Source: JAOUEA01 sp963821935 (GTDB lineage: Bacteria > Actinomycetota > UBA4738 > HRBIN12). Taken from it: DNA of 64,000 nucleotides. Every line of letters starts with the position of its first letter. Position 1 is the stretch's first letter. The notes under the pieces were generated by a model. That model had not been told where the DNA came from. It made no database searches and saw only the letters and a program-made list of their open reading frames with translations. The position numbers and the translations under genes were made by a program. The stretch covers positions 992,001 to 1,056,000 of the forward strand of contig CAWGFM010000005.1 in the NCBI GenBank assembly GCA_963821935.1. The letters run 5' to 3'. This document shows positions 17,984 to 25,920 of this stretch, one piece after another.

Positions 17984-18058
17984 GGGCCTGTAGCTCAGCT
18001 CGGTTAGAGCGCTTCCCTGATAAGGAAGAGGTCGATGGTTCAAGTCCATCCAGGCCCA
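17984..18058 (+). tRNA. tRNA-Ile (GAT anticodon)
   Basis: A 75-nt cloverleaf: acceptor GGGCCTG pairs with CAGGCCC, D arm GCTC/GAGC, anticodon stem CTTCC/GGAAG with loop CTGATAA (GAT), and T arm GATGG-TTCAAGT-CCATC. The 3' CCA is not encoded. It lies between DUF3566 and a small membrane protein, as in the gyrA-ileT-alaT order of mycobacteria. Confidence 0.98.
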
Positions 18059-18080
18059 CTCCCGGAAGGAGGACACCTCT

Positions 18081-18266
18081 ATGACAGACGAGGCGGATGA
18101 CACGGAAGAGACCAGCGAGAAGAAGGGTGGTTTCTTCAGGAAGCTCATGAAGATCGCGATCATCGGTGCGATCGTTGCCGCGGTCGTGCAGTTCTTCCGT
18201 CGCCGAAAGGGCGACGACCTCGACGACGTCGAGTGGCAGGAGCTCCCACCGCCCGCCGGCGGCTGA
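18081..18266 (+). CDS. Small single-helix membrane protein, unknown function
   Basis: A 61-residue protein with an acidic N-terminus (MTDEADDTEETSE), one transmembrane helix (about 23-39, MKIAIIGAIVAAVVQFF), a basic RRRK stop-transfer and an acidic tail. AGGAGG at 8 nt spacing supports the start. It lies 22 nt after tRNA-Ile and may share its transcript. No family recognised. Confidence 0.7.
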   Translation: MTDEADDTEETSEKKGGFFRKLMKIAIIGAIVAAVVQFFRRRKGDDLDDVEWQELPPPAGG

Positions 18267-18294
18267 ACCACCCCGCACGACGCGTGCACCACCG

Positions 18295-18322
18295 AGAACC
18301 CGCGGCTCCGGCCGCGGGTTCT
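18295..18322 (+). terminator. Intrinsic-type terminator after the small membrane gene
   Basis: An 11-bp perfect stem (AGAACCCGCGG / CCGCGGGTTCT) with a 6-nt loop, followed by TCGTGTCC. It ends the tRNA-Ile/small-protein transcript 9 nt before the -10 of the next gene. Confidence 0.75.
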
Positions 18323-18343
18323 TCGTGTCCTAGACTCGCCGGC

Positions 18344-19216
18344 ATGCCGAGCGACGTGTGGGAGCGCGCGAACCAAGCCGCCGCCTCGGCCGGCGTGACC
18401 CTGCGGGCGCTGACCTCGCTCGAAGATGCCGACGGCATCATCCACGTGATGGGTGCGACGTGGGGCGACCACGAGTTGATGCCGAGGGAGATGCTGCGCG
18501 CGCTCGCCGAGAGCGGCAACATCCCGTGGGGAGCGTTCGAGGGCGAGGTCATGGTCGGCTACGTCCTGGGCTGGGCCGGCGTCGACGCCGACGACGGCAT
18601 CCACGTCCACTCCCACATGCTGGCAACCCTGCCGGAACGGCGTCACTCGGGCGTGGGGTTCGCGTTGAAGCTGGCGCAACGAGCGATGGCCCTGGATCAA
18701 GGGATGTCGCTGGTGCGGTGGACCTTCGACCCGTTGATCGCGCGGAACGCGCACTTCAACATCACGAAGCTCGGCGCGCAGTGCGACCGCTTCAACCGGA
18801 ACTTCTACGGTGACATGGGCGACGTGCTCAACGCCGGTGACCGCAGCGATCGCCTGGTGGTCAGGTGGGAGCTCGAGCGCGATCCCGGCCCGTGGCCGTT
18901 CCCGGAAGACCGGGATCAAGTGCTCTTGCGGGCAGCTGGCCCGGCGGACCTGCCGAGGCCCGAACCCTCCGGTCAGACCGAACCGACCACCGACTCAGTG
19001 GTGCGCGTCGGTGTGCCCCGCGACTACCTCGCTCTGCGTCGCGTCGACGAAGGACTCGCCCGAGCGTGGCGCGATGCCACCGGCGAGGTCTTGGCCCAGT
19101 GCTTCGTGCACGGCCTGCACGTGGTGGCGTTCGACGCCGACCTGGAGGGCGGATATCCGCTCTACGCATTGGCGGCCCCCGACGTCATCACCGACTGGCC
19201 CGAGGGAGTCGCGTGA
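18344..19216 (+). CDS. GNAT-superfamily N-acetyl/N-succinyltransferase-like protein (COG3375 type)
   Basis: A 290-residue protein resembling the predicted-GNAT group commonly encoded next to enolase-superfamily OSBS/N-succinylamino-acid racemases. Visible blocks include NIPWGAFEGEVMVGYVLGWAG, HVHSHMLATLPERRHSGVGFALK (the acyl-CoA loop region) and MSLVRWTFDPLIARNAHFNI. In Geobacillus such a GNAT succinylates D-amino acids so that the racemase and a desuccinylase convert them to L-forms; that role is inferred here from the neighbour. TAGACT lies 7 nt before the ATG, so the mRNA is probably leaderless. The stop overlaps a 24-bp repeat array. Confidence 0.8.
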   Translation: MPSDVWERANQAAASAGVTLRALTSLEDADGIIHVMGATWGDHELMPREMLRALAESGNIPWGAFEGEVMVGYVLGWAGVDADDGIHVHSHMLATLPERRHSGVGFALKLAQRAMALDQGMSLVRWTFDPLIARNAHFNITKLGAQCDRFNRNFYGDMGDVLNAGDRSDRLVVRWELERDPGPWPFPEDRDQVLLRAAGPADLPRPEPSGQTEPTTDSVVRVGVPRDYLALRRVDEGLARAWRDATGEVLAQCFVHGLHVVAFDADLEGGYPLYALAAPDVITDWPEGVA

Positions 19217-19286
19217 AGACGCGCAGACGGGGAAGAGTGAAGACGCGCAGACGGAGTCGCGTGAAGACGCGCAGATTGGGAAAGGC
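19213..19286 (+). repeat. Three tandem 24-26-bp repeats at the GNAT-menC junction
   Basis: Copies start at 19213, 19237 and 19261, each beginning GTGAAGACGCGCAGA; two are 24 bp, the last 26 bp. The first copy contains the GNAT stop codon, and the sequence after the last copy is again GTGAAG, the menC start. The array therefore looks like an amplified stop-start junction. Confidence 0.85.
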
Positions 19287-19290
19287 GTGA
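19213..19290 (+). CDS. Possible 25-codon basic linking peptide
   Basis: In the repeat array, GTG 19213 overlaps the GNAT stop (GTGA) and opens a 25-codon frame reading three VKTRR-type units, ending at TGA 19288-19290, which in turn overlaps the menC GTG (GTGA). Each repeat adds 8 codons, so the chain remains open whatever the copy number. It may only carry ribosomes from one gene to the next; no Shine-Dalgarno is visible for an independent peptide. Confidence 0.35.
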   Translation: MKTRRRGRVKTRRRSRVKTRRLGKA

Positions 19291-20393
19291 AGGTTCGGCG
19301 GGTGGAGCTTCGCATGGTTGGGCTGGCGCTCGTTCGGCCGTTCCGCACCAGCTTCGGCACCTCGACCGAGAAAGTCTGCGTGCTGGTGCGCGTCGAGACC
19401 GACGATGCCGAGGGGTGGGGCGAATGCGTCGCCGACATCGAGCCCGGGTTCAGCGAGGAGTTCAATGAGGGGGCGTGGCTGGTCCTGCGCGATTTCCTGG
19501 TGCCCGCGCTGCTCGGGGCCGGCGACGTAGCGATCGATGATCTCGACGCCGTGCTCGCCTTCGTGCGAGGCAATCCCATGGCCAAGGCGGCGTTGATCGA
19601 CGCCTGCGTCGACGCGCACCTGCGGGCACGAGGGGAGTCCCTCGCCTCGTTCCTGGACGCAGAGCGGGAACGGGTCGAATGCGGTGTCTCGATCGGCATC
19701 ACCGATACGACCGAGCAGCTGATGGATCAGGTGGCCGCCTACCTTGCCGACGGGTATCGCCGGATCAAGCTCAAGATCGAACCCGGCCTCGACGTGGAAC
19801 GGGTCCGGGCGGTGCGCGAGGCCAACCCTCACGTCATGCTCTCGGTCGATGCGAACGCCGCGTACGCCGTCGGCGATGAGCACGTGTTCCACGCGCTGGA
19901 CGAGTTCGGCCTGGTCATGATCGAGCAACCGTTGCATCACGACGACCTGCTTCGGCACGCGGACCTGCAGGAGCGGATCCGAACGGATCTCTGCCTGGAC
20001 GAATCGATCCGGTCGGCCGCGCGCGCACAGGATGCTCTGCGTCTGGACTCCTGCCGGATCATCAACATCAAGCAGGGCCGTGTCGGCGGCGTGCTGGAGG
20101 CGCGGCGGGTGCACGACGTGGCTCGCGCCGCCGGGGTGCCGGTGTGGTGCGGCGGCATGCTCGAGACGGGGGTGGGGCGAGCACTCAACCTGGCGCTCGC
20201 CGCGATGCCGGGGTTCACGCTGCCTGGAGATACCAGCGCCTCGGCCCGCTACTTCACGGACGACCTCACCGAACCCTTCGTCATGGATCCCACCGGCACC
20301 ATGGCGGTCCCGACCGGCCCGGGCATCGGCGTCACACCTCGCCCCGACCGTCTACAGGCGTGCACGCTTCGTGTCGAGAACGTTGCGGGATAG
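19287..20393 (+). CDS. menC: o-Succinylbenzoate synthase / N-succinylamino acid racemase (enolase superfamily)
   Basis: A 368-residue member of the muconate-lactonising subgroup. Catalytic residues are in place: the KxK motif in RRIKLKIEPG, metal ligands Asp in LSVDANAAY, Glu in MIEQPLHHDD and Asp in LCLDESIRS, and the second Lys in IINIKQGRVGG. Such enzymes make o-succinylbenzoate for menaquinone, racemise N-acylamino acids, or both. The partner GNAT gene and lack of other men genes here favour the racemase role, but sequence alone cannot separate them. The GTG at 19287 follows GGAAAGG. Confidence 0.85.
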   Translation: MKVRRVELRMVGLALVRPFRTSFGTSTEKVCVLVRVETDDAEGWGECVADIEPGFSEEFNEGAWLVLRDFLVPALLGAGDVAIDDLDAVLAFVRGNPMAKAALIDACVDAHLRARGESLASFLDAERERVECGVSIGITDTTEQLMDQVAAYLADGYRRIKLKIEPGLDVERVRAVREANPHVMLSVDANAAYAVGDEHVFHALDEFGLVMIEQPLHHDDLLRHADLQERIRTDLCLDESIRSAARAQDALRLDSCRIINIKQGRVGGVLEARRVHDVARAAGVPVWCGGMLETGVGRALNLALAAMPGFTLPGDTSASARYFTDDLTEPFVMDPTGTMAVPTGPGIGVTPRPDRLQACTLRVENVAG

Positions 20394-20426
20394 GGGAACC
20401 GCTCACGAACGCACGGAAGGATCGAC

Positions 20427-22112
20427 GTGGACCAGCACCCGCCGCCGCCCCCGTTGGAGGGGACGCCCTCGACGCCCCCGCCGCCGACTCCCGAGAGGTC
20501 AGCCCGGGCACAAGTGGGCAAGGGCATCCTGGTCGCGATCGCGGCCGTCCTCGGCTTGGCGGTCGCTGCAGGCGCCACGGCGTTCTTCACCCTGCGTGGA
20601 GCGGAGGAGCGTCTGCTCGACAAGGTGCCGGCGTCTGTTGACGCCATGGTCACCGTGTATCTCGACCCCGCCGCCGAGCAGAAGGTGAACCTGTTCCGGC
20701 TGGCAGATCGGTTCCCCGCCCTCGGCTCTCGTGAGGACATGACATCCAGGGTGCGGACGGGGGTCGACGAGCTGCTGACCGGTACCGGGATCTCCTCGGC
20801 CGACTTCGACTGGATCGGATCCCAGGCCGCCCTCGCCATGAGGCTCCCCGACGAAGCGGGCCAGGATCCCACGATCGCCGCCCTCGTCGATGCGGACGAC
20901 GAAGCGGCCGCCGTCGAGACGTTGGAGACCCTCCGCAGCAACGACGACGATCGGTGGATACGGACCGAACACGCCGGAGTCGAGATGTGGGCCAGCGCAC
21001 CGGAGGCGTACGACGAGGGCGCATATGCGTTCGTCGACGGCGTGGCTGTGGTGGGCAACGACGCCGCGATGGTGGAGGACGTCATCGACGTCGCCAGCGG
21101 CGTCCAGGAGTCGATGGCGGACGACCCGGACTTCATCGACACCGTCGCGGGCTTGCCCGAAGGCAGGCTCGCGATGGCGTACGCGTCGACGCGCAACATC
21201 GCCGATCGACTGGCTCAGCTCTCCGGCATGGCCGTCCCGTCGGTCGAGGAGTCGCTCGACGCGCTCGCGGCGGTGCGCGGTGCGGCCATCAGCCTGTCGG
21301 CCGAGCCCGACGGTCTCGCGATGGACGTGGAGGTGACCATCGACCCCGCACGGCTCACGGAGTCCCAACGCGCGACCCTGGCAGCTGCCCCTCACGAGAA
21401 CGCCCTTACCGACGCGATCCCGCAGGACGCGGTCGTCGTGCTGAAGCAGCAAGGCATCGACCGACAGGTAGACGCCGCACTCGACCAGCTCACCCAGCTC
21501 GATGCGGAGCTGGCCCTCACCCTGGCGAAGTCGGGCTTGATCGGCCCGGGCGGGGCCCTCGATGCCCTCACGGGCGATATCGCGCTGGCAGGGCTGCCGA
21601 CGTCGGAGGCAGGAACGCCGACCGGTGTGCTGTTGATCGGCAGCGACGACCCGGAGGCATTGGCCTCGGCGGCCATCTCCCTGCTCGACCATGCCGGCGA
21701 TCGTGTCGGCAGGTGGCGGTGGATCACCGAAACCTACGAAGGGGTCGAGATCACGACGTTCGACGACCCGAACGAGGCCCCGTTCGCGCCGAGCTACGCG
21801 GTGATCGAGGGTGCAGGTGTCGTCGGCCTCTCACCCGATGCCGTCCGCGCCGTCATCGACGCGCGGGCCGGTCGCTCGATCGCGCGGTCGCCCGGCTACA
21901 CGGACGCGATGGCCCAGGTGCCCCAGGGCGAGTTCACGCTGTTCGTCGACATCGACGGCATCGCTGAGGTCATCGGCGGGAACCTTCCGGCCGAGCAGCT
22001 GCCCGAGCTCGAGTCCGCGCGACAGACCCTGGATCGACTCGACGCGTTCGTGCTCGGTGCCGAGCAGTCTCCCGAGCACGTGCACGTGCGCATGTTCCTG
22101 CATATCGGGTGA
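20427..22112 (+). CDS. DUF3352 domain-containing membrane-anchored protein
   Basis: A 561-residue protein with a Pro-rich cytoplasmic N-terminus, one transmembrane helix (about 31-54, GILVAIAAVLGLAVAAGATAFF) and a large outside region of the DUF3352 type: repeated alpha/beta units such as DPTIAALVDADDEAAAVETLE and GTPTGVLLIGSDDPEALASAA, each ending in a self-presentation-like AFVDGVAVVGNDAAMVEDVID. Function unknown. GTG start with GGAAGG upstream; 33 nt after menC. Confidence 0.8.
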   Translation: MDQHPPPPPLEGTPSTPPPPTPERSARAQVGKGILVAIAAVLGLAVAAGATAFFTLRGAEERLLDKVPASVDAMVTVYLDPAAEQKVNLFRLADRFPALGSREDMTSRVRTGVDELLTGTGISSADFDWIGSQAALAMRLPDEAGQDPTIAALVDADDEAAAVETLETLRSNDDDRWIRTEHAGVEMWASAPEAYDEGAYAFVDGVAVVGNDAAMVEDVIDVASGVQESMADDPDFIDTVAGLPEGRLAMAYASTRNIADRLAQLSGMAVPSVEESLDALAAVRGAAISLSAEPDGLAMDVEVTIDPARLTESQRATLAAAPHENALTDAIPQDAVVVLKQQGIDRQVDAALDQLTQLDAELALTLAKSGLIGPGGALDALTGDIALAGLPTSEAGTPTGVLLIGSDDPEALASAAISLLDHAGDRVGRWRWITETYEGVEITTFDDPNEAPFAPSYAVIEGAGVVGLSPDAVRAVIDARAGRSIARSPGYTDAMAQVPQGEFTLFVDIDGIAEVIGGNLPAEQLPELESARQTLDRLDAFVLGAEQSPEHVHVRMFLHIG

Positions 22113-22190
22113 CCGACCCGACGAACGCGTGCTTGTGGTGGTGGCCGCGAGGCGGCACGATAGGCGGACGCCTTCGGGTCAGGAGCGGTC

Positions 22191-22751
22191 ATGAAGAAGC
22201 GCGTCGTGCAGGCGAGTGAGTTCGAGGTCGTGGACGAGCGTGGCGCGGTCCGGCTGCGCATCGGTCTGTCCAACGACGAGGATCCGTTCTTCTCGCTGCT
22301 GTCGCCGGATGGTCAGGTGCGGATGCGCTTCGGCCTGTCGGGCGACGGCGCGGCCGGCCTGGCGATCGGTGACGAGAACGGCAAGGTGCGCGCCACGGTG
22401 GGGCTGTCCAGCGACGGGTCCGCGAGCTTGGCGTTCGGGGACAAGAACGGGAGGATCCGGGCGAAGTTCGGATTGGCGCCCGAGGCCTCGCCGACCATGG
22501 GCATGCAGGTCAAGGACGGTGAGCTGTCGCAGGTCTACAGCCTGGCCGAACAGGGTTCGCCCACGTTGGGCCTGTACGACAACGCCGGCAAGGTCCGGGT
22601 GCGACTCGGGCTCGCCTCCGAGGGTTCACCCGTCTTGCGCATGCTGGACGTCGATGGTGAGCTCCGGGCGGTGGTGGGGCTGGCGGCCGACGGGTCACCG
22701 TTCGTGCAGTTCCTGGACGCGGCCAAGCAGCCCACCTGGACCATGCGCTGA
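22191..22751 (+). CDS. Protein of seven tandem 23-residue repeats, unknown function
   Basis: A 186-residue protein. After a 16-residue leader, residues 17-177 divide exactly into seven repeats of 23 residues with no insertions, then a 9-residue end. The repeat pattern is (D/N)G-x-(V/I/L)-R, x3, GL, then an E/D-G-S turn and a hydrophobic-x-hydrophobic strand. Alternating strand and turn suggest a beta-solenoid or open beta-sheet. No signal peptide or Cys. The ATG follows AGGAG with 7 nt spacing. No family recognised with confidence. Confidence 0.8.
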   Translation: MKKRVVQASEFEVVDERGAVRLRIGLSNDEDPFFSLLSPDGQVRMRFGLSGDGAAGLAIGDENGKVRATVGLSSDGSASLAFGDKNGRIRAKFGLAPEASPTMGMQVKDGELSQVYSLAEQGSPTLGLYDNAGKVRVRLGLASEGSPVLRMLDVDGELRAVVGLAADGSPFVQFLDAAKQPTWTMR

Positions 22752-22763
22752 GGCGAGACCGCC

Positions 22764-23093
22764 GTGAAGCCTGAGGACTGCCAGAACCTGGACGATGTGC
22801 GTGGCGGCATCGACGCCATCGACCGCCGTATCGTCGAGCTGTTGACGGATCGGAGCCGGTACATCGAGCGGGCCGCCAGGCTCAAGCACGACGCCGACGA
22901 GATCGAAGTGCCGGCTCGGGTGGAGGAGATCGTGAGTACCGTGCGCAGCCTCGCTGCCAGGTCCGGCATGAGTCCGGATATCGTCGAGCGGATCTACCGG
23001 GTCATGATTGCGAGCTTCATCGAATACGAGATGCAGCAGTACCGGGGCCTCCACTCCCCAGCTATCCTGGACAGCGGGGACGAGGGGACGTAG
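22764..23093 (+). CDS. Chorismate mutase type II / isochorismate-pyruvate lyase-like protein
   Basis: A 109-residue AroQ-fold protein: three helices with DDVRGGIDAIDRRIVELLTDR, the Lys in ARLKHDADEI and a C-terminal helix IASFIEYEMQQY. The opening KPEDCQNL and the overall length resemble PchB (isochorismate-pyruvate lyase) as much as AroQ chorismate mutase. Cytosolic; substrate not decided by sequence. GTG start, 12 nt after the repeat-protein gene. Its last codons and TAG stop lie inside the 5' end of tRNA-Ala. Confidence 0.8.
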   Translation: MKPEDCQNLDDVRGGIDAIDRRIVELLTDRSRYIERAARLKHDADEIEVPARVEEIVSTVRSLAARSGMSPDIVERIYRVMIASFIEYEMQQYRGLHSPAILDSGDEGT

Positions 23094-23159
23094 CTCAGTT
23101 GGGAGAGCGCCGGCTTTGCAAGCCGGAGGTCGCCGGTTCGAACCCGGTCGTCTCCACCA
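23084..23159 (+). tRNA. tRNA-Ala (TGC anticodon), CCA encoded
   Basis: Acceptor GGGGACG pairs with CGTCTCC, D arm GCTC/GAGC, anticodon stem CCGGC/GCCGG with loop TTTGCAA (TGC), T arm CGCCGG-TTCGAAC-CCGGTCG region. Positions 23157-23159 are CCA, unlike the tRNA-Ile here. The preceding CDS overlaps its first 10 nt. A -10-like TATCCT lies at 23063-23068 without a clear -35. Confidence 0.98.
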
Positions 23160-23226
23160 CCGAAAACGACCGTGCCGGGATACCATCGTTGGCGCAACGA
23201 TTCCGAGAGCTCATGGGGAGCGGTTC

Positions 23227-23988
23227 ATGTCCAAAGAGATGCTGAACGAAAAGACGTTCGCCAACGTCGAGACCCTCCAGCCGGTGACGATCCCCGGCCG
23301 GCCCGACGAGGTCGTGCGCACCAAGGTCATGACGATCAACGGCACGATCAACCGGGCGGCGTTCCTGCTGCTGATCGCGATCGTGTCGGCGGTGTTCGGA
23401 TGGGACCAGGCCGACCAGATCAGTGGCGCGCTCAACGCGGTGATGCTGATCGGCTTGCTCGGACTCATCGGGCTGTCGATCCTGACCGCGTTCAAGCCGA
23501 AGATCGCTCCGTTCACCGGCCCGGTCTATGCGGTGGTCATGGGCTTCTGGGCCGGTGTGATCTCGTTCGGATACGAGTCGTTCCAGGATGGCATCGTGCT
23601 GCAGGCCGTGTTCGCCACGCTGTCGGTCTTCGCGGCCTGTCTGTTCCTGTACGGCTCGCGGATCATCAAGGTGACGAAGAAGTTCATCGCCGTCGTCATG
23701 ATGGCCACCATGGGCATCTTCCTCATGTACCTGGTGGCGATCGTGATGGGGTTGTTCGGCGTGGAGCTCACCTTCATCAACTCCCCGTCGCCGCTGGGGA
23801 TCGCCCTCAGCGTCGGCATCTGCATCGTGGCCGCGCTCAACCTGTTCCTGGATTTCCACTTCATCGAGCAGGGCGCGAAGGCGGGGGCGCCCACGTACAT
23901 GTCCTGGTACTGCGCGTTCGGATTGCTGGCCACGCTGATCTGGCTGTACCTGGAGATCCTGCGGTTGCTCAGCAAGCTCCGCGGCTAG
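23227..23988 (+). CDS. Bax inhibitor-1/YccA family membrane protein
   Basis: A 253-residue integral membrane protein with seven predicted helices and the family hallmarks KPKIAPFTGPVYAVVMGFWAG and LNLFLDFHFIEQGAK. Homologs are membrane proteins with proposed calcium or proton conductance; role here unknown. ATG at 23227 preceded by GGGGAG. An unusually polar 45-residue N-terminus precedes the first helix. Confidence 0.9.
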   Translation: MSKEMLNEKTFANVETLQPVTIPGRPDEVVRTKVMTINGTINRAAFLLLIAIVSAVFGWDQADQISGALNAVMLIGLLGLIGLSILTAFKPKIAPFTGPVYAVVMGFWAGVISFGYESFQDGIVLQAVFATLSVFAACLFLYGSRIIKVTKKFIAVVMMATMGIFLMYLVAIVMGLFGVELTFINSPSPLGIALSVGICIVAALNLFLDFHFIEQGAKAGAPTYMSWYCAFGLLATLIWLYLEILRLLSKLRG

Positions 23989-24009
23989 ATCCTTCAGAGG
24001 GCGATCCGC

Positions 24010-24360
24010 GTGGCTTCCTATCAACTGAACGATCGCGCCGTGGCGAAGGCGCGTGCGCTCATCGACGCGCACCAGTACGTGTTGGAGAGCACGTGGGGCG
24101 ACGTCCAGCCCAGCACCGAGGACGAGAACGACTTCCTGGAGTCTCACTCCTGGGAGGAGTACGCGGGATGGCACCTCGCACTCACCGAGGGTGCGAGCGA
24201 CGAGACCAAGGGCAGGTACGCGTTCGTCTTCGGGGACTTCCGGCGGGTGCATCGCATGGGCCTGATCGCGTGCCAGTATCGGGCCGCGGAGTGGCGTCAT
24301 AAGGAGATCGAGTTGGCTGCCCACGACCTGCTGCAGCACCTGGACGGTACGCGAGGATGA
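24010..24360 (+). CDS. Conserved actinobacterial protein, unknown function
   Basis: A 116-residue soluble protein, rich in Trp, His and Glu (ESHSWEEYAGWHLALTEGA, YAFVFGDFRRVHRMGLIAC). I recognise it as a conserved actinobacterial hypothetical but know no function. GTG start. Its stop overlaps the next ATG as ATGA. Confidence 0.75.
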   Translation: MASYQLNDRAVAKARALIDAHQYVLESTWGDVQPSTEDENDFLESHSWEEYAGWHLALTEGASDETKGRYAFVFGDFRRVHRMGLIACQYRAAEWRHKEIELAAHDLLQHLDGTRG

Positions 24361-25034
24361 GGGCCTCCATGCGAGCTGCGGCGATCGCGCTCGCGCTCGT
24401 GTCTGCCCTGGTGTTGATGGCTCCGCAGGCTCGAGCCGAGGCGGACCGTGGCGGCCGGGCGTTCGCTGCCTCGGTCTCCACGATCCATGGCGCCACCCGT
24501 GCGTTGATGACGGGACGGTCGTGGCGCCCTAGCTGTCCCGTGCCACTGAGGGATCTTCGGGTGATCCGCATGACCTATCGGGGATTCGATCACCGGTGGC
24601 ATTGGGGCCGGCTCGTCGTGCACCGCTGGTACACGAACGAGATGGTGCGGGTCTTCCGGCGGCTGTACAACGAGCGATACCCGATCCGCTCGATGAAACT
24701 GGTCGACCACTTCGGTGCCGACGACATGCGCTCGATGCGAGCCGACAACACCTCGGCGTTCAACTGCCGATGGCGGGCCGGCATCTGTTGCACGTGGTCG
24801 CAGCACGCGTACGGCCGAGCTCTCGATCTCAACCCGGTGGAGAACCCGTACGTGTTCGACGGGGGCTTCTCGCCGCCCAACGGCGCGCCCTTCCTCGATC
24901 GGAGCCGCCACCGGCCCGGCATGGTGCATCATCACGACACGGTGTGGTGGGCGTTCCGCGCGGTGGGCTGGGAATGGGGCGGCAACTGGTCCGGCGAGAA
25001 GGACTACCAGCACTTCAGCGCGAACGGTAACTAG
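24357..25034 (+). CDS. Secreted M15-family D-Ala-D-Ala carboxypeptidase-like protein
   Basis: A 225-residue exported protein with a signal peptide (about 1-27, cleavage after ARA). The M15 zinc site is visible: SQHAYGRALDLNP (SxHxxGxAxD) and the late HF of YQHFS; FNCRW and the extra Cys pair CC in AGICCTW resemble the M15C/VanY-like group. Expected to act on cell-wall peptides. ATG overlaps the previous stop by 4 nt. Confidence 0.85.
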   Translation: MRASMRAAAIALALVSALVLMAPQARAEADRGGRAFAASVSTIHGATRALMTGRSWRPSCPVPLRDLRVIRMTYRGFDHRWHWGRLVVHRWYTNEMVRVFRRLYNERYPIRSMKLVDHFGADDMRSMRADNTSAFNCRWRAGICCTWSQHAYGRALDLNPVENPYVFDGGFSPPNGAPFLDRSRHRPGMVHHHDTVWWAFRAVGWEWGGNWSGEKDYQHFSANGN

Positions 25035-25048
25035 TCCGTCGCGGACTA
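25032..25048. terminator. Short hairpin at a convergent junction
   Basis: TAGTCCG / CGGACTA, a perfect 7-bp stem with a TCG loop; the stem includes the M15 stop codon. It lies in the 39-bp gap between convergent genes, so a termination role is likely but modest. Confidence 0.45.
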
Positions 25049-25073
25049 CTTCGCTCCGAGGAGGTCCTGGCCC

Positions 25074-25874
25074 TCAGTCGCACGATGCGGACAGGTAGGG
25101 GTAGGGGTCGACCGCGACGCCGTCGCCGGGGTGCCACTCCAGGTGGTCGTGCGGCGCCGTGGCATCTCCCGTGGACCCCACGTAGCCGATCACGTCGCCG
25201 GTCCGCACGTCGCCCAGCGTGCCGTAGCGGGACAGATGCGCGTTGTACACGTAGCCGGCCCGGCCGTGGACCCGTACCTCGAGACCACCGAGCTCTCCGC
25301 GTGAGGCGCTGGCGTAGCCGTCGAACGGCGCCACGATGGGCGTGCCGGTCAAGGCCAGGATGTCGTTGCCCGTGTGGCGGTGCACGGGCACGCGAGGGAG
25401 CCGCACCGTGATACCGAAGTTGTCGGTCACTTCGTTCCATCCTTGGATCGGGCACACCTCGAAGATGCCCCACGTCTGGATCCACGCCTGGACCGACGCT
25501 CGCTCAGCGTGCAACGAGGCCACGCGCCGGCGGGAGCGCAGTGCGGATCGGCGCACGTGCACGGTGGCGATCCACCGTTCGTGCCGCAGATGACGTTCGA
25601 GGTGCGACCAGCGCCCGAGGTTGGCCATGCCACCGCGTCCGGGTCCGCGCTGCAGGATCTCGGTGGAACGCTCGATGACGGCGCCCCAGCGCGTCACGAC
25701 GACGTGGCGATGCTGACGGATGCGAGCCACGCTCCGTTCCAGCCGGTGCATCTGGGTCTGCTGTTCCTGCAGCGGTGACCGAGAATGCGCTGGACCCACC
25801 GAGACGGCGAGCAGGGCGATGAGCAGCGTCGCGACCGCGAGGGTTCGCCACGCCGGGAGGGCGCGGGTGGACAC
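25074..25874 (-). CDS. Secreted M23 family metallopeptidase (paralog)
   Basis: A 266-residue paralog of the protein at 15965-16753, with the same architecture: signal peptide (about 1-32, VATLLIALLAVSVGPAHS), Arg/His-rich helical region, and M23 domain with HRHTGND (HxxxD) and HDHLEWHP (HxH). The shared blocks GTPIVAPF, GYVYNAHLS and GDVIGYVGSTG are near-identical. GTG start. A CTCAAG-16-GCCGATA promoter lies 47 nt upstream, matching the first copy, so both are probably in one sigma regulon. Confidence 0.88.
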   Translation of the reverse strand: MSTRALPAWRTLAVATLLIALLAVSVGPAHSRSPLQEQQTQMHRLERSVARIRQHRHVVVTRWGAVIERSTEILQRGPGRGGMANLGRWSHLERHLRHERWIATVHVRRSALRSRRRVASLHAERASVQAWIQTWGIFEVCPIQGWNEVTDNFGITVRLPRVPVHRHTGNDILALTGTPIVAPFDGYASASRGELGGLEVRVHGRAGYVYNAHLSRYGTLGDVRTGDVIGYVGSTGDATAPHDHLEWHPGDGVAVDPYPYLSASCD

Positions 25875-25920
25875 GGGGTGACCGTCCTTGTGGATTCGAG
25901 GGGCTGAGGGGTTCCCCGGC

